64,000 nucleotides of DNA, taken from positions 1-64,000 of the forward strand of contig CAYJKY010000005.1 in assembly GCA_964370825.1 (NCBI GenBank), in the 5' to 3' direction. Source of the DNA: CAYJBH01 sp964370825. Its GTDB lineage: Bacteria; Bacillota; Clostridia; Oscillospirales; Ruminococcaceae. Below, piece after piece: positions 53,881 through 61,274 of this stretch. A model generated the notes under the pieces. The model was not told where the DNA came from. It saw only the letters and a program-made list of their open reading frames with translations, and did not search any database. Position 1 is the first letter of the stretch. Each line of letters begins with the position of its first letter. Position numbers and translations under genes: made by a program.

Positions 53881-54030
53881 TATACTTTCACATTTAATGC
53901 ATATTGCATTCGCTGTAAAAAAGTATAGCACATATTTATGGGTTTTGCAATATTTTGACTTTCTCCAAAATACGCAAATCAAATACAACCGAAGTCCTCC
54001 GATAATATTTGATTTATGTACTTTTATTTG

Positions 54031-54070
54031 CAAAGGCAAACAGCAGAGGATATCTGCCGTTTTGCCTTTG
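54031..54070 (-). terminator. terminator of the response-regulator gene
   Basis: A perfect inverted repeat CAAAGGCAAA/TTTGCCTTTG (54031-54040, 54061-54070) with an inner CAGCAGA/TCTGCCG stem. It abuts the stop codon of the response regulator on the - strand. Confidence 0.65.
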
Positions 54071-54472
54071 TTATGCTGCTGAATGAAGTTTTCGGATTTT
54101 AAGTTCTATCCTTTGGGTACTTTCTATTCCGCAGTGGTATTTTATTAGCAGTGTAAGATCAATAGGATTAAAAGGCTTTGTGATATAGTCGTCAGCACCG
54201 GAGGTAAAGCCGGTGTATTTGTCCATATCTTCGCCCTTGGCAGTTAAAAAGACAATGGGTGTATTATACTTCTTACGAATTTCTACGCAAGTATCTATAC
54301 CGTTCATTTTCGGCATCATCACATCGAGCAAAACAAGGTCAAATGTATCATCTGTTTTTGATAGTGCATCTAAGCCGTTTTCCGCTTCAATAAGCTCATA
54401 GTTTTCATTTGCTAAATATAGTTTTATAAGACCTCTGATATCTTTTTCATCGTCAACAATTAATATTTTCAT
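54071..54472 (-). pseudogene. orphan response-regulator receiver domain, C-terminally truncated
   Basis: A 133-residue receiver domain: ILIVDDEKDIRGLIKLYL, phospho-acceptor Asp in DLVLLDVMMPKMNG (about 52), Thr/Ser in VFLTAKGED and Lys in DDYITKPFNP (about 103). It is closest to VanR/OmpR-type regulators, but the winged-helix DNA-binding domain is absent and the last 25 residues (IKYHCGIESTQ onward) look unrelated, suggesting a frameshift or deletion. GGAGGTGACA precedes the ATG. No histidine kinase is near. It could work as a single-domain regulator. Confidence 0.7.
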
Positions 54473-54752
54473 TGTCACCTCCAAAAAAGCTACATCCATA
54501 ATTATAAATATTATAGCACATAAATTGAAAGTTTCTTTTGGCAAAAATAAAAGAAAGTTGAAAGAACCATTGCTAAAATAACCACCAAACAGCAAATTAT
54601 CTTAGTGTTTTTTGTTTTGAAAATAAACTTCCCTAAAAAAGTGGATTAATGCAATTTACCAGTAGTTTTTTCGAATAAAATATGCTATTATGTCTATATA
54701 TCTTTTTTAAATGATACTTAACTTAGTACAAAATTAAATTGTGGAGGTTAAA

Positions 54753-56411
54753 ATGAAAACAAACACAGTAAACCAAGCAAAACTCCTGCTAACCCTAGCG
54801 CTAACCCTCGCCATAGCCGTGATGATGACGGCAGGGGTGATGGCGGAAGGAAAGGCGACTACCTATGGGGCGTGGTCACATCATGTGATAACACCCTATC
54901 AAAATTCTGAAGGAGTGTACGAAATCCACGAACCCGGACAACTCGCTTGGGTGGCGCAGGAGGTGAATAGAACTGATGGACTTCACAACGACTTTAACGG
55001 ACAAATCATAAAGCTGATGAATAACATTGACCTTGGCGGCAAAGATTGGATGCCGATAGGTTCAAGTTATGATTTTCTTTTTGATGGCACTTTTGATGGC
55101 GGTGGATTTACGATAAACGGTTTAACTATTGATAATCAAGAAACCGCTAAAACTCACTTCGCCCTTTTTGGATATGTGAACGCAAACGGTACGGTTAAAG
55201 ACTTTAGTGTTAATGGCAGTGTACGCTCTCAGGGGGGCGTCACCGCAGGAGTGGCGGCGTATAACAGTGGCACTATTGAAAATGTACATTCTTCGGTTAA
55301 TGTTAGTGGTACAGGGTATGTTGGTGGTATTGTAGGAAGTAACGATGGTTCTTATGGTAGTAGCGCTACAGTAATAAACTGTAGCAATAGTGGCAACATA
55401 AACGGCACAAACACTTGGATTGGTGGATTGGTGGGTTTTATGCAAAGTGGTAGTATTTCTAACTCTTATAATACCGGGGGAGTGGCTGGCGATGTTGATA
55501 AATCCAGCAACATAGGTGGGATATCAGGTGGTGTAGTCGATTCAACAAATATTGCGAATGTCTACAACAGCGGAGCTGTGAGTGGTAATTATAATGTGGG
55601 TAGCTTGTTTGGCACCATTGGTGATAACCCCGACACAGATTATCATATCTCAAACGTCTACTACAAAACAGGCACTGCTAACTCTGCGATAGACGATGGC
55701 GGTGACAGCTACACCACCACTGCCTTTGATGGGAACGGCGCATTTGCCAACGCTGTAACCGTAGGCAAAACTGAAACAACAGACCTCTCCGTAGCATTAA
55801 ACGCTTACGTGGGGGTGTACAACCAAGGAACACCAACAATACCGCTTGAATTTTGGACAGGCTTATCTGACGGTACGGCGATACTGCCGTCGGGAAGCAG
55901 TAATTCTGTAAGTACTGCGGTTTCGACTACTGAAAACAACATCATAGTTGCGGAGTTGCTGGCAAGTGATGGAGCTGTGAAGTACCGAACCTATTTGGCA
56001 CCCGAGGTAAGCTCGTCAGGTTCAAATACGCTTTTCCCCAGTTTGCACGGTGTAGCGAATGGCGAATACAGTTTAAGAATATCTAAAATAAATCCAAGTA
56101 TTTTCTACAGACCGCACACTGTTACAGGCATAATTATTAATGACAACACTGTAAGTATACCGCATGTGCATCTTGAGCAACTTCCGGGCACTGATGCTGA
56201 CATCGGCACAGACGACCTTGCAGCTATAGCCGACACTGCAAACTACAACAAAGCTACAATCGACGCTGCAAACCAAAACACCGACCTAAACGGCGATGGC
56301 ATGATAAACTTTGCCGACCTAGCTTACGCCCGAAACAGTAAGATATTCGGGACAAATGCACCTACTGAGGGCATTATCGTAAGTTCGCATCCGGCAGACC
56401 CGCTATTTTAA
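54753..56411 (+). CDS. secreted GLUG-repeat protein with dockerin-like C-terminus
   Basis: A 552-residue exported protein. A signal peptide (KLLLTLALTLAIAVMMTAGVMA, cleavage near AEG, residue 32) precedes a beta-helical region with GLUG-type repeats such as GYVGGIVGSNDGS, TWIGGLVGFMQSGSISNSYN and SNIGGISGGVVDS (about 150-290). The end carries a dockerin-like pair, a degenerate DIGTDDLAAIADTANYNK and a good calcium loop DLNGDGMINFADLAYARN (about 520-537). GGAGG before the ATG sets the start. The signal-peptide codons are GC-rich compared with neighbours, suggesting transfer. A cohesin partner is not in this window. Confidence 0.78.
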   Translation: MKTNTVNQAKLLLTLALTLAIAVMMTAGVMAEGKATTYGAWSHHVITPYQNSEGVYEIHEPGQLAWVAQEVNRTDGLHNDFNGQIIKLMNNIDLGGKDWMPIGSSYDFLFDGTFDGGGFTINGLTIDNQETAKTHFALFGYVNANGTVKDFSVNGSVRSQGGVTAGVAAYNSGTIENVHSSVNVSGTGYVGGIVGSNDGSYGSSATVINCSNSGNINGTNTWIGGLVGFMQSGSISNSYNTGGVAGDVDKSSNIGGISGGVVDSTNIANVYNSGAVSGNYNVGSLFGTIGDNPDTDYHISNVYYKTGTANSAIDDGGDSYTTTAFDGNGAFANAVTVGKTETTDLSVALNAYVGVYNQGTPTIPLEFWTGLSDGTAILPSGSSNSVSTAVSTTENNIIVAELLASDGAVKYRTYLAPEVSSSGSNTLFPSLHGVANGEYSLRISKINPSIFYRPHTVTGIIINDNTVSIPHVHLEQLPGTDADIGTDDLAAIADTANYNKATIDAANQNTDLNGDGMINFADLAYARNSKIFGTNAPTEGIIVSSHPADPLF

Positions 56412-56455
56412 CCTTGCTTATTATCAAAACAAAAACACCCACCGAGCTTTTTGTA

Positions 56456-56475
56456 CCGACCCCAAAAAGTTAGAC
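56456..56475 (+). repeat. possible IS terminal inverted repeat
   Basis: CCGACCCCAAAAAGTTAGAC resembles terminal repeats of IS150/IS3-type elements. It lies 19 bases before the transposase remnant. A matching right end (GTCTAACTTTTT) was not found by eye before 57.25 kb. Confidence 0.4.
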
Positions 56476-56493
56476 TTGATAGTGTAGTGACTG

Positions 56494-56946
56494 ATGTTGC
56501 TACACTATTTTTATGCAGCTTGGTGTTTTTGTGTGGGTTTCGGTCATATTAGAGAAAACTCAAAGTTGATTAGCCCTCAAGCCTTTTCTTTAATTGCCGC
56601 ATCTGCTACGCTCGGTACTCCCAATTCCCTTGTTTCTGACCGCTACAGTGCCTACAAAGTCCCTGCTAAATCTATCTTGCCTGATTCAAAACACATTCGT
56701 GTTCAGAGTTTTAAAGATGACATTTCTAACAACCTTATCGAGTGCCTTAACAAACAATTTAAGGCTTGGTACAAAACCAAACAAGACTTTTCAAGTTTTG
56801 CTTCCGCCAACAATCTTATTTCGATGTTCATATTTTTTTACAACTTTGTTCGCCCTCATTCTGCTCTAAACGTACTTACTCCCGCTATTGTCGCCGGGCT
56901 TAATCTCACCAAAAAACAGAAGAAAAACTATTTACTTATCGCCTAA
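56494..56946 (+). pseudogene. DDE-type transposase remnant
   Basis: A 150-residue frame whose first part (MLLHYFYAAWCFCVGFGHIRE) is not transposase-like, followed by a DDE/rve catalytic end: VSDRYSAYKV supplies the second Asp, and NNLIECLNKQFKAWYKTK the final Glu, then FYNFVRPHSALNVLTPAIVAGL, a typical transposase C-terminus. The N-terminal DNA-binding region and first Asp are missing, so it is a truncated copy. The family (IS3 versus IS6/IS240-like) is not certain. Confidence 0.72.
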
Positions 56947-56980
56947 TCTTGTGCTATTCTTTGTTCAGAGGTTTTCATTT

Positions 56981-57154
56981 TTACTTTACAGTGCCAAATT
57001 GTTTTTGTGAGGCAACAAGTCCATCTGTTGCAGTAATGACTTTTTTGATTCTGCCAAGCAATCCGGATATGGTTTGCTCAACTTCCTCTACATTCTGAGC
57101 GAAAAAATAGCCATCAGTAGCATAGAAAAAACCGATAGATGATTTTTGTTTCAT
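56981..57154 (-). CDS. short ORF of 57 codons, possible gene fragment
   Basis: An open frame from an ATG (57154-57152) to TAA, giving MKQKSSIGFFYATDGYFFAQ and then NVEEVEQTISGLLGRIKKV, ending in DGLVASQKQFG. I do not recognise it. There is no convincing ribosome site and its first codons lie inside the hairpin 57132-57161. It could be the tail of a lost gene or a chance frame; the amphipathic middle is protein-like. Confidence 0.25.
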   Translation of the reverse strand: MKQKSSIGFFYATDGYFFAQNVEEVEQTISGLLGRIKKVITATDGLVASQKQFGTVK

Positions 57155-57161
57155 CTATCGG
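57132..57161 (-). terminator. terminator-like hairpin
   Basis: CCGATAGATGA and TCATCTATCGG form a perfect eleven base-pair stem with an eight-base loop, followed on the - strand by TTTTTTC. It is the second hairpin after tRNA-Leu. Confidence 0.6.
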
Positions 57162-57197
57162 CTTGAAGCTCATACAAAAGCATTTGCATGTAAAATA

Positions 57198-57239
57198 CAA
57201 AATCCGAACCCATCTCCAATTTGGAAGATATGGTTCGGA
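57198..57239 (-). terminator. terminator of tRNA-Leu
   Basis: ATCCGAACC(C)ATCT and AGATATGGTTCGGAT pair around a TCC-AATT-GGA core. On the - strand the stem is followed by TTTGTATTTTA. It starts 12 bases after the CCA end. Confidence 0.7.
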
Positions 57240-57250
57240 TTATGTGAGTT

Positions 57251-57337
57251 TGGTGCACCCGAGAGGACTTGAACCTCCACCGAGTTGCCCCGACTAGAAC
57301 CTGAATCTAGCGCGTCTGCCGATTCCGCCACGAGTGC
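57251..57337 (-). tRNA. tRNA-Leu (anticodon CAG)
   Basis: A class II tRNA with acceptor GCACTCG/CGGGTGC (one G-U pair), D-arm with GGCAGACGC, anticodon stem CTAGA/TCTAG and loop TTCAGGT giving CAG (57301-57303). The long variable arm is TCGGGGCAACTCGG-like, and the T-arm is GGAGG-TTCAAGT-CCTC. Discriminator is A73 and the CCA end (57251-57253) is encoded in the genome. It reads CUG codons. It follows rpmB on the same strand. Confidence 0.95.
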
Positions 57338-57393
57338 ACAGCTTTTATAACTAACATCATACCGAACAGCGTTAACCGTTCGGCTTGATTTAA

Positions 57394-57582
57394 TTATATT
57401 GCCCTTGTTACCTTTCCGCTACGAAGGCAACGTGTACATGCGTGAATGTACTTGTTTGATCCGCCTACGACAGCCTTCACCCTTTTTACGTTGGGTTTCC
57501 ATGTGCGGTTAGATCTGCGATGCGAGTGGGATACCTTAATTCCGAAGGTTACGCCCTTTCCGCAGCAATCACATTTTGCCAT
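57394..57582 (-). CDS. rpmB: 50S ribosomal protein L28
   Basis: A 62-residue L28. The zinc-type CXXC pair CDCCGKG (about 4-10) and CTRCLRSGKV (about 49-58) is present, with the core VSHSHRRSNRTWKPNVKRV. This is the zinc-binding (C+) form. GGGAGGTGTAATA precedes the ATG. A promoter lies upstream, after sigF, so it is likely expressed independently of sporulation. Confidence 0.96.
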   Translation of the reverse strand: MAKCDCCGKGVTFGIKVSHSHRRSNRTWKPNVKRVKAVVGGSNKYIHACTRCLRSGKVTRAI

Positions 57583-57636
57583 TATTACACCTCCCTTGTA
57601 TTATAGTCATCGCTACTATGCGACGGTTGCCTATTT

Positions 57637-57665
57637 ATATTATCAGATTTTACACAAAATTGCAA
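57637..57665 (-). promoter_or_regulatory. sigma-A promoter of rpmB
   Basis: On the - strand TTGCAA and TAATAT are 17 bases apart with TGA before the -10. A small stem GTCGC/GCGAT lies in the leader before the ribosome site. Confidence 0.6.
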
Positions 57666-57698
57666 GTCTTTTTTAAATATTTCTCTAAATCCTCTGTG

Positions 57699-58370
57699 TC
57701 ATCCAAAGTCTTCTCGCATTTTATTTAGTATTTTTCGTTCCATTCTTGAAATCTGAACCTGAGTTGTTCCGAGAATTTTTGCCGTTTCGCTCTGTGTTTT
57801 TCCTTGGAAATATCTCAGCTTTATAAGCCTTCGTTGCTCTTCGGTTATTCTGGACAGGGCTTCCTTTACTGCAAGTCTATCCTCTATCAAGGTTTCCTCA
57901 TTGCTTACCGGCACATCTATTTCTTTTCCGTCGTTATCACCATCATAAACCGGCGAGAGTGACAGTGTAGGTTGCGAAGCACATATTGCCTCCGCCACAG
58001 TTATAGGTGAAGAATCAAGCTCCTCAGCAAGCTGGGTAACCGTAGGCTCTGCTCCACTTTTTGATAACATCTCACTTCGCTTAGCCGCTATTTTAAGAGA
58101 TAACTCCTTTAATGAGCGACTCACCTTTACCGCGCCGCCGTCACGAAAAAGTTTTTTTATCTCACCAAGAATTACCGGAACAGCATATGTCGAAAAGCAT
58201 AGCCCTCTATCCTCATCAAAACGGTCGTACGCCTTAATGAGACCTAAAGTTCCTGCGGAATAAAGCTCTTCGTACTCAATTCCCCGCCCTTTGAATCTTC
58301 CGGCGAGAGAGTGAACAAGCCCAAGATTCGCCTCTATAAATGCATCCCTCGCCTCCTTATTGCCGCGCAT
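57699..58370 (-). CDS. sigF: forespore sigma factor SigF
   Basis: A 223-residue sporulation sigma factor. Region 2 shows NLGLVHSLAGRFKGRGIEYEELYSAGTLGLIKAYDRFD and FSTYAVPVILGEIKKLFRDGG (about 60-80), then VKVSRSLKEL, region 3, and region 4 with SETAKILGTTQVQISRMERKIL (about 193-214). It directs early forespore transcription. It lacks about 25 N-terminal residues found in Bacillus subtilis SigF. No earlier start codon is available in frame, so the short form seems real. It lies two bases after spoIIAB. Confidence 0.95.
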   Translation of the reverse strand: MRGNKEARDAFIEANLGLVHSLAGRFKGRGIEYEELYSAGTLGLIKAYDRFDEDRGLCFSTYAVPVILGEIKKLFRDGGAVKVSRSLKELSLKIAAKRSEMLSKSGAEPTVTQLAEELDSSPITVAEAICASQPTLSLSPVYDGDNDGKEIDVPVSNEETLIEDRLAVKEALSRITEEQRRLIKLRYFQGKTQSETAKILGTTQVQISRMERKILNKMREDFG

Positions 58371-58372
58371 AC

Positions 58373-58804
58373 CTAAACACTCGCTATTCGTTTTTTCATA
58401 GTCACTCTGGTACCCCTGTCAGGCTTTGAGGTCACTCTTAGTGTGTCCATAAAGGTTTCCATTACGGAAAAGCCAAGACCAACCCTCTCGTCGGTGTTTC
58501 CGGTTGTAAATAAAGGCTGCATTGCAAGCTTTACATCCTCCATTCCTATTCCTTTATCGACAATCGAAATTCGCAGAATGTCCGGCTCTATTATGTCCAT
58601 TGTCATAACTACTTTGCCTATGCTGTCGGGATAACCATGTACTATGCAGTTTGTAACCGCCTCACTTACTGCGGTCTTTATGTCGGTAATCTGCTCGAGT
58701 GTTGGGTCAAGCTGTGCACAGAAAGCACCTGCCACACTTCGTGCAAAAGCCTCATTGCTACTCCTGCTTAAAAAGCTTATTCTTGTACTGTTTCTTACCT
58801 TCAT
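58373..58804 (-). CDS. spoIIAB: anti-sigma F factor and kinase SpoIIAB
   Basis: A 143-residue GHKL-type serine kinase. The N box EAVTNCIVHGYPDSIG (about 48-63), DKGIGMEDVKLAMQPLFTTG (about 79-98) and the GLGFSVMETFMD G box (about 105-116) are intact. It holds SigF inactive and phosphorylates SpoIIAA. The ATG overlaps the spoIIAA stop by four bases, and sigF follows directly. Confidence 0.95.
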   Translation of the reverse strand: MKVRNSTRISFLSRSSNEAFARSVAGAFCAQLDPTLEQITDIKTAVSEAVTNCIVHGYPDSIGKVVMTMDIIEPDILRISIVDKGIGMEDVKLAMQPLFTTGNTDERVGLGFSVMETFMDTLRVTSKPDRGTRVTMKKRIASV

Positions 58805-59124
58805 GATAATAATCCTCCATTAAATTCCGACGAGCTGCCGATACCGGCAAGCTGTAATATTTTTTCTATCTGCGTCGATACTCCCTCTACCACGAGCGAA
58901 GTACCGGCAGACTTTAACAACTTGTGTCTACCTAAAATTAAACCTATTCCTGAAGAATCCATAAACCCAACCGAGCTGAAATCAAGAACGCACCGTTGCG
59001 GTGCTCCGCATACTATTTCGGCATCGATGGAACGGCTTAGATTTTTGGCTGAGTGATGGTCTATCTCGCCCTTAAGGTATACCGTTAAAACATTATTACT
59101 TCTACTGAAATCTATTTCGCACAT
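58801..59124 (-). CDS. spoIIAA: anti-anti-sigma factor SpoIIAA
   Basis: A 107-residue STAS protein. VYLKGEIDHHSAKNLSRSIDAE (about 15-36) and the phosphorylated serine in LDFSSVGFMDSSGIGLILGRHKL (Ser about 57-58) are characteristic. Dephosphorylated SpoIIAA frees SigF from SpoIIAB. AGGAGG lies before the ATG. A terminator-like hairpin lies just upstream and I did not find a clear sigma-H promoter. Confidence 0.95.
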   Translation of the reverse strand: MCEIDFSRSNNVLTVYLKGEIDHHSAKNLSRSIDAEIVCGAPQRCVLDFSSVGFMDSSGIGLILGRHKLLKSAGTSLVVEGVSTQIEKILQLAGIGSSSEFNGGLLS

Positions 59125-59133
59125 TAAAACCTC

Positions 59134-59169
59134 CTAAAAAAATAAAACCCTACCTAATGGTAAGGTTTT
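59134..59169 (-). terminator. hairpin with U-run directly before spoIIAA
   Basis: AAAACCTTACC and GGTAGGGTTTT form an eleven base-pair stem (one G-U) with a four-base loop, then ATTTTTTT on the - strand, then the spoIIAA ribosome site AGGAGG. The + strand also has a T-run after the stem, so it could act in both directions. Confidence 0.75.
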
Positions 59170-59207
59170 TATTTTAAATAAAAAAGTGAAACGTGTCGAT
59201 TGTATAA

Positions 59208-59627
59208 TTATTTTTTCCGCCGTGATATCCCTTCTCTTATTATTATTCCGCTATAGCCTCCGAATGCTCCCGAGATGGTCAACAACATAAACTTTACAAT
59301 ACCTGTACCTGTAAAGCTCGGCAGACCATAAATCAGTGCAATTACGAGGATTAGTGCAAAGGTTAAAATTCCTATTATCGCACCTACAATTAATCCGCTC
59401 TTGCCAAACAATCCCGAGAAAATCGCACCGCTTGTGAAGGTTGCCACGGCGATGGACATGGTAGCGAGTGGTGTGATAAAGGTTGGCGGAACATCCACCG
59501 ATAGTGAAATAAATGAACACAGGGCAAGCATTACAAGTAAAATGACCGATGAGCCGACCACCGACACCGTAATCGGAATTAGTAGTCCGTCTGACTGTGA
59601 CATCCTTTTGGAGCGACCCATTAACAT
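59208..59627 (-). CDS. TIGR04086-family membrane protein
   Basis: A 139-residue protein with four hydrophobic segments (about 15-35, 42-62, 70-92, 102-122), matching the TIGR04086 family of small Bacillota membrane proteins found next to yajC. The end has GFSGIIIREGISRRKK-like basic residues. GGAGG five bases before the ATG sets this start rather than one eight codons earlier. Function unknown. Confidence 0.75.
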   Translation of the reverse strand: MLMGRSKRMSQSDGLLIPITVSVVGSSVILLVMLALCSFISLSVDVPPTFITPLATMSIAVATFTSGAIFSGLFGKSGLIVGAIIGILTFALILVIALIYGLPSFTGTGIVKFMLLTISGAFGGYSGIIIREGISRRKK

Positions 59628-59696
59628 AAAAACCTCCATAAAACGAAGCATACTTCATTTTATGGAGATTTGCATTAAATTATTACTATTACTGAA

Positions 59697-60020
59697 TTAT
59701 TCGGTAATCAGCTTTTCAACCTCATTGATTGCCCACTTTTTAAAACGAATTTTAATCTTATCGGCGCCTGTCTCTACCAATACAGTATCATCCTTTATGC
59801 TTACAACAATACCAACGATACCTCCGATGGTGGTAACGGTGTCGCCAACAGTAACGTTGTTACGCATTTCCTGTGTCTGCTTTTCCTTTTTACGCTGTGG
59901 GCGAATAAGAATAAAGTACATTGCAATCAATACAACAACAAATGGCGCAAATGAGATAATCATCTCCATGACACCCATCTGTGCCGGCTCTGTGGCAGTC
60001 ATCAATAAAATATTTCCCAT
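59697..60020 (-). CDS. yajC: preprotein translocase subunit YajC
   Basis: A 107-residue single-span membrane protein. The helix FAPFVVVLIAMYFILIRPQRKKEK (about 23-46) and the C-terminal VTVGDTVTTIGGIVGIVVSIKDD (about 56-78) are the YajC signature. It associates with SecDF/YidC. AGGAG before the ATG supports the start; a further upstream ATG overlaps tgt. The queA-tgt-yajC order is widely conserved. Confidence 0.93.
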   Translation of the reverse strand: MGNILLMTATEPAQMGVMEMIISFAPFVVVLIAMYFILIRPQRKKEKQTQEMRNNVTVGDTVTTIGGIVGIVVSIKDDTVLVETGADKIKIRFKKWAINEVEKLITE

Positions 60021-60043
60021 ATCTTCTCCTTTAAAATTCATCA

Positions 60044-61171
60044 TTAAATACGTCGGTCAAATTTATCTACACTGGCTTTCCTATATTCCTCGAACCTATC
60101 TTCCGATATTGCCAACCGTATTTCGTCTAACAAGTTATTATAATACCATAAGTTATGCTGAGTTGCAAGCCTTAATCCCAAAATTTCTTTTGCTCGCAGA
60201 AGATGCCTTATATAAGCCCTGCTATGGCTTTTGCATGCAGGACATCCGCAGCCCTCCTCTATCGGACGAGGGTCGGTAATATATTTTGCATTATTCAAAT
60301 TTATTACCCCGTCATGTGTAAAAAGATGACCATGCCTTGCATTACGCGAGGGCATTACACAGTCAAAAAGGTCAACTCCTCTCGATACAGCCTCTATAAT
60401 ATTTCCGGGTGTGCCGACCCCCATCAGGTATCTTATCTTGTTGCCGGGAAGTATCGGAGTCACCGTTTCCAATATTTCGTACATTACCTCTTTCGGTTCT
60501 CCAACCGCAAGACCACCAACCGCAAATCCGTCAAATTCCATTTCCACAAGTCGCTTTGCATTCTCGGCCCTTAAATCATGAAAAGTTGCACCCTGGTTTA
60601 TTCCAAACAGTAGCTGACGTTTTGAAGGATCAACATCATTATATATTTTCTGATGATGTGAAAGACTTCGCTCAAGCCATCTAAGCGTTCTTGCCGAGGA
60701 TGCACTTACATAGTCATAGCCTGCAGGATTTTCTACGCACTCATCAAACCCCATTGCGATGGTGGAGTTAAGGTTTTTCTGGATATTCATGCTCTCCTCA
60801 GGTCCCATGAAAATTCTTTTTCCGTCGACATGGGATGCGAAGGTCACTCCCTGCTCGGTGATTTTTCTCAGCGAAGACAGTGAAAAAACCTGAAAACCAC
60901 CGCTATCGGTAAGGCTTACTCCGTTCCAACCTGTAAATCCTTTTAGTCCACCCATGGTGGCAACCACGTCATCACCCGGCCTAATGTGAAGATGATATGT
61001 ATTAGACAGCATCACCTGACAGTTAACATTTAGAAGGTCGTCTGCCGAAAGCCCACCTTTAATTGCGGCGGCGGTTGCAACATTCATAAAGGCAGGTGTG
61101 TTTATCGTTCCGTCCCTTGTGGTAAAAGTTCCGAGTCGTGCGTCGCCGTTTTTTTTAATTAAATTATACAT
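60044..61171 (-). CDS. tgt: tRNA-guanine transglycosylase
   Basis: A 375-residue TIM-barrel enzyme that exchanges guanine 34 for preQ1 in GUN-anticodon tRNAs. LTDSGGFQVFSLSSL (nucleophile region near 85-99), MGFDECVENPAGY, GLAVGEPKEVMYEIL, RYLMGVGTPGNIIEAVSRGVDLFDCVMPSRNARHG (about 255-290) and zinc ligands in CGCPACKSHSRAYI are present. The ATG at MYNLIKKNGDARLGTF is best despite a long AGGAG spacing. The dispersed element precedes it. Confidence 0.95.
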   Translation of the reverse strand: MYNLIKKNGDARLGTFTTRDGTINTPAFMNVATAAAIKGGLSADDLLNVNCQVMLSNTYHLHIRPGDDVVATMGGLKGFTGWNGVSLTDSGGFQVFSLSSLRKITEQGVTFASHVDGKRIFMGPEESMNIQKNLNSTIAMGFDECVENPAGYDYVSASSARTLRWLERSLSHHQKIYNDVDPSKRQLLFGINQGATFHDLRAENAKRLVEMEFDGFAVGGLAVGEPKEVMYEILETVTPILPGNKIRYLMGVGTPGNIIEAVSRGVDLFDCVMPSRNARHGHLFTHDGVINLNNAKYITDPRPIEEGCGCPACKSHSRAYIRHLLRAKEILGLRLATQHNLWYYNNLLDEIRLAISEDRFEEYRKASVDKFDRRI

Positions 61172-61173
61172 TA

Positions 61174-61258
61174 AAATGCCAATGCTCCTTTCGTCCACAA
61201 AACCCCGTGCAAGCATAGCATGGGCTCGTTCTTGTGTTTTATTGTTTTTTATCTTCTT
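61174..61258 (-). repeat. dispersed intercistronic element, copy B
   Basis: Between queA and tgt, with TCCACAAAACC (61194-61204), TGCAAG (61208-61213), GCATGG and GTTCTTGTGTT (61228-61238) in the same order as copy A before the ACT gene. In RNA it could fold CCCATGC with GCACGGG (one mismatch). It ends at the tgt ribosome site. No preQ1 riboswitch features were seen. Confidence 0.6.
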
Positions 61259-61274
61259 TTATACTACCAGCCTA

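Larger units (their letters stand above)
53740..54070. other. 331-base non-coding stretch with hairpins and tRNA-like relic
   Basis: No gene is seen here. It holds a terminator-like hairpin (53773-53808), a tRNA T-arm-like half site, a 12-base palindrome GGGTTTAAACCC (53862-53873), an inverted repeat CTATACTTT/AAAGTATAG (53880-53888, 53920-53928) around AATGCA-TAT-TGCATT, and the response-regulator terminator (54031-54070). Confidence 0.6.
56947..57250. other. 304-base stretch between transposase remnant and tRNA-Leu
   Basis: No firm gene. It holds a short possible ORF on the - strand (56981-57154), two terminator-like hairpins (57132-57161 and 57198-57239) and otherwise nothing recognised. 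Confidence 0.5.

Noticed and set aside
56456..57250. A complete insertion sequence
   Set aside because: The transposase lacks its N-terminal half and no matching right terminal repeat was found.
59401..60279. Long open frame on the + strand across yajC and the TIGR04086 gene (292 codons)
   Set aside because: It is antisense to two well-supported genes, has no ribosome site, and its translation is low-complexity and hydrophobic as expected from reading membrane genes backwards.
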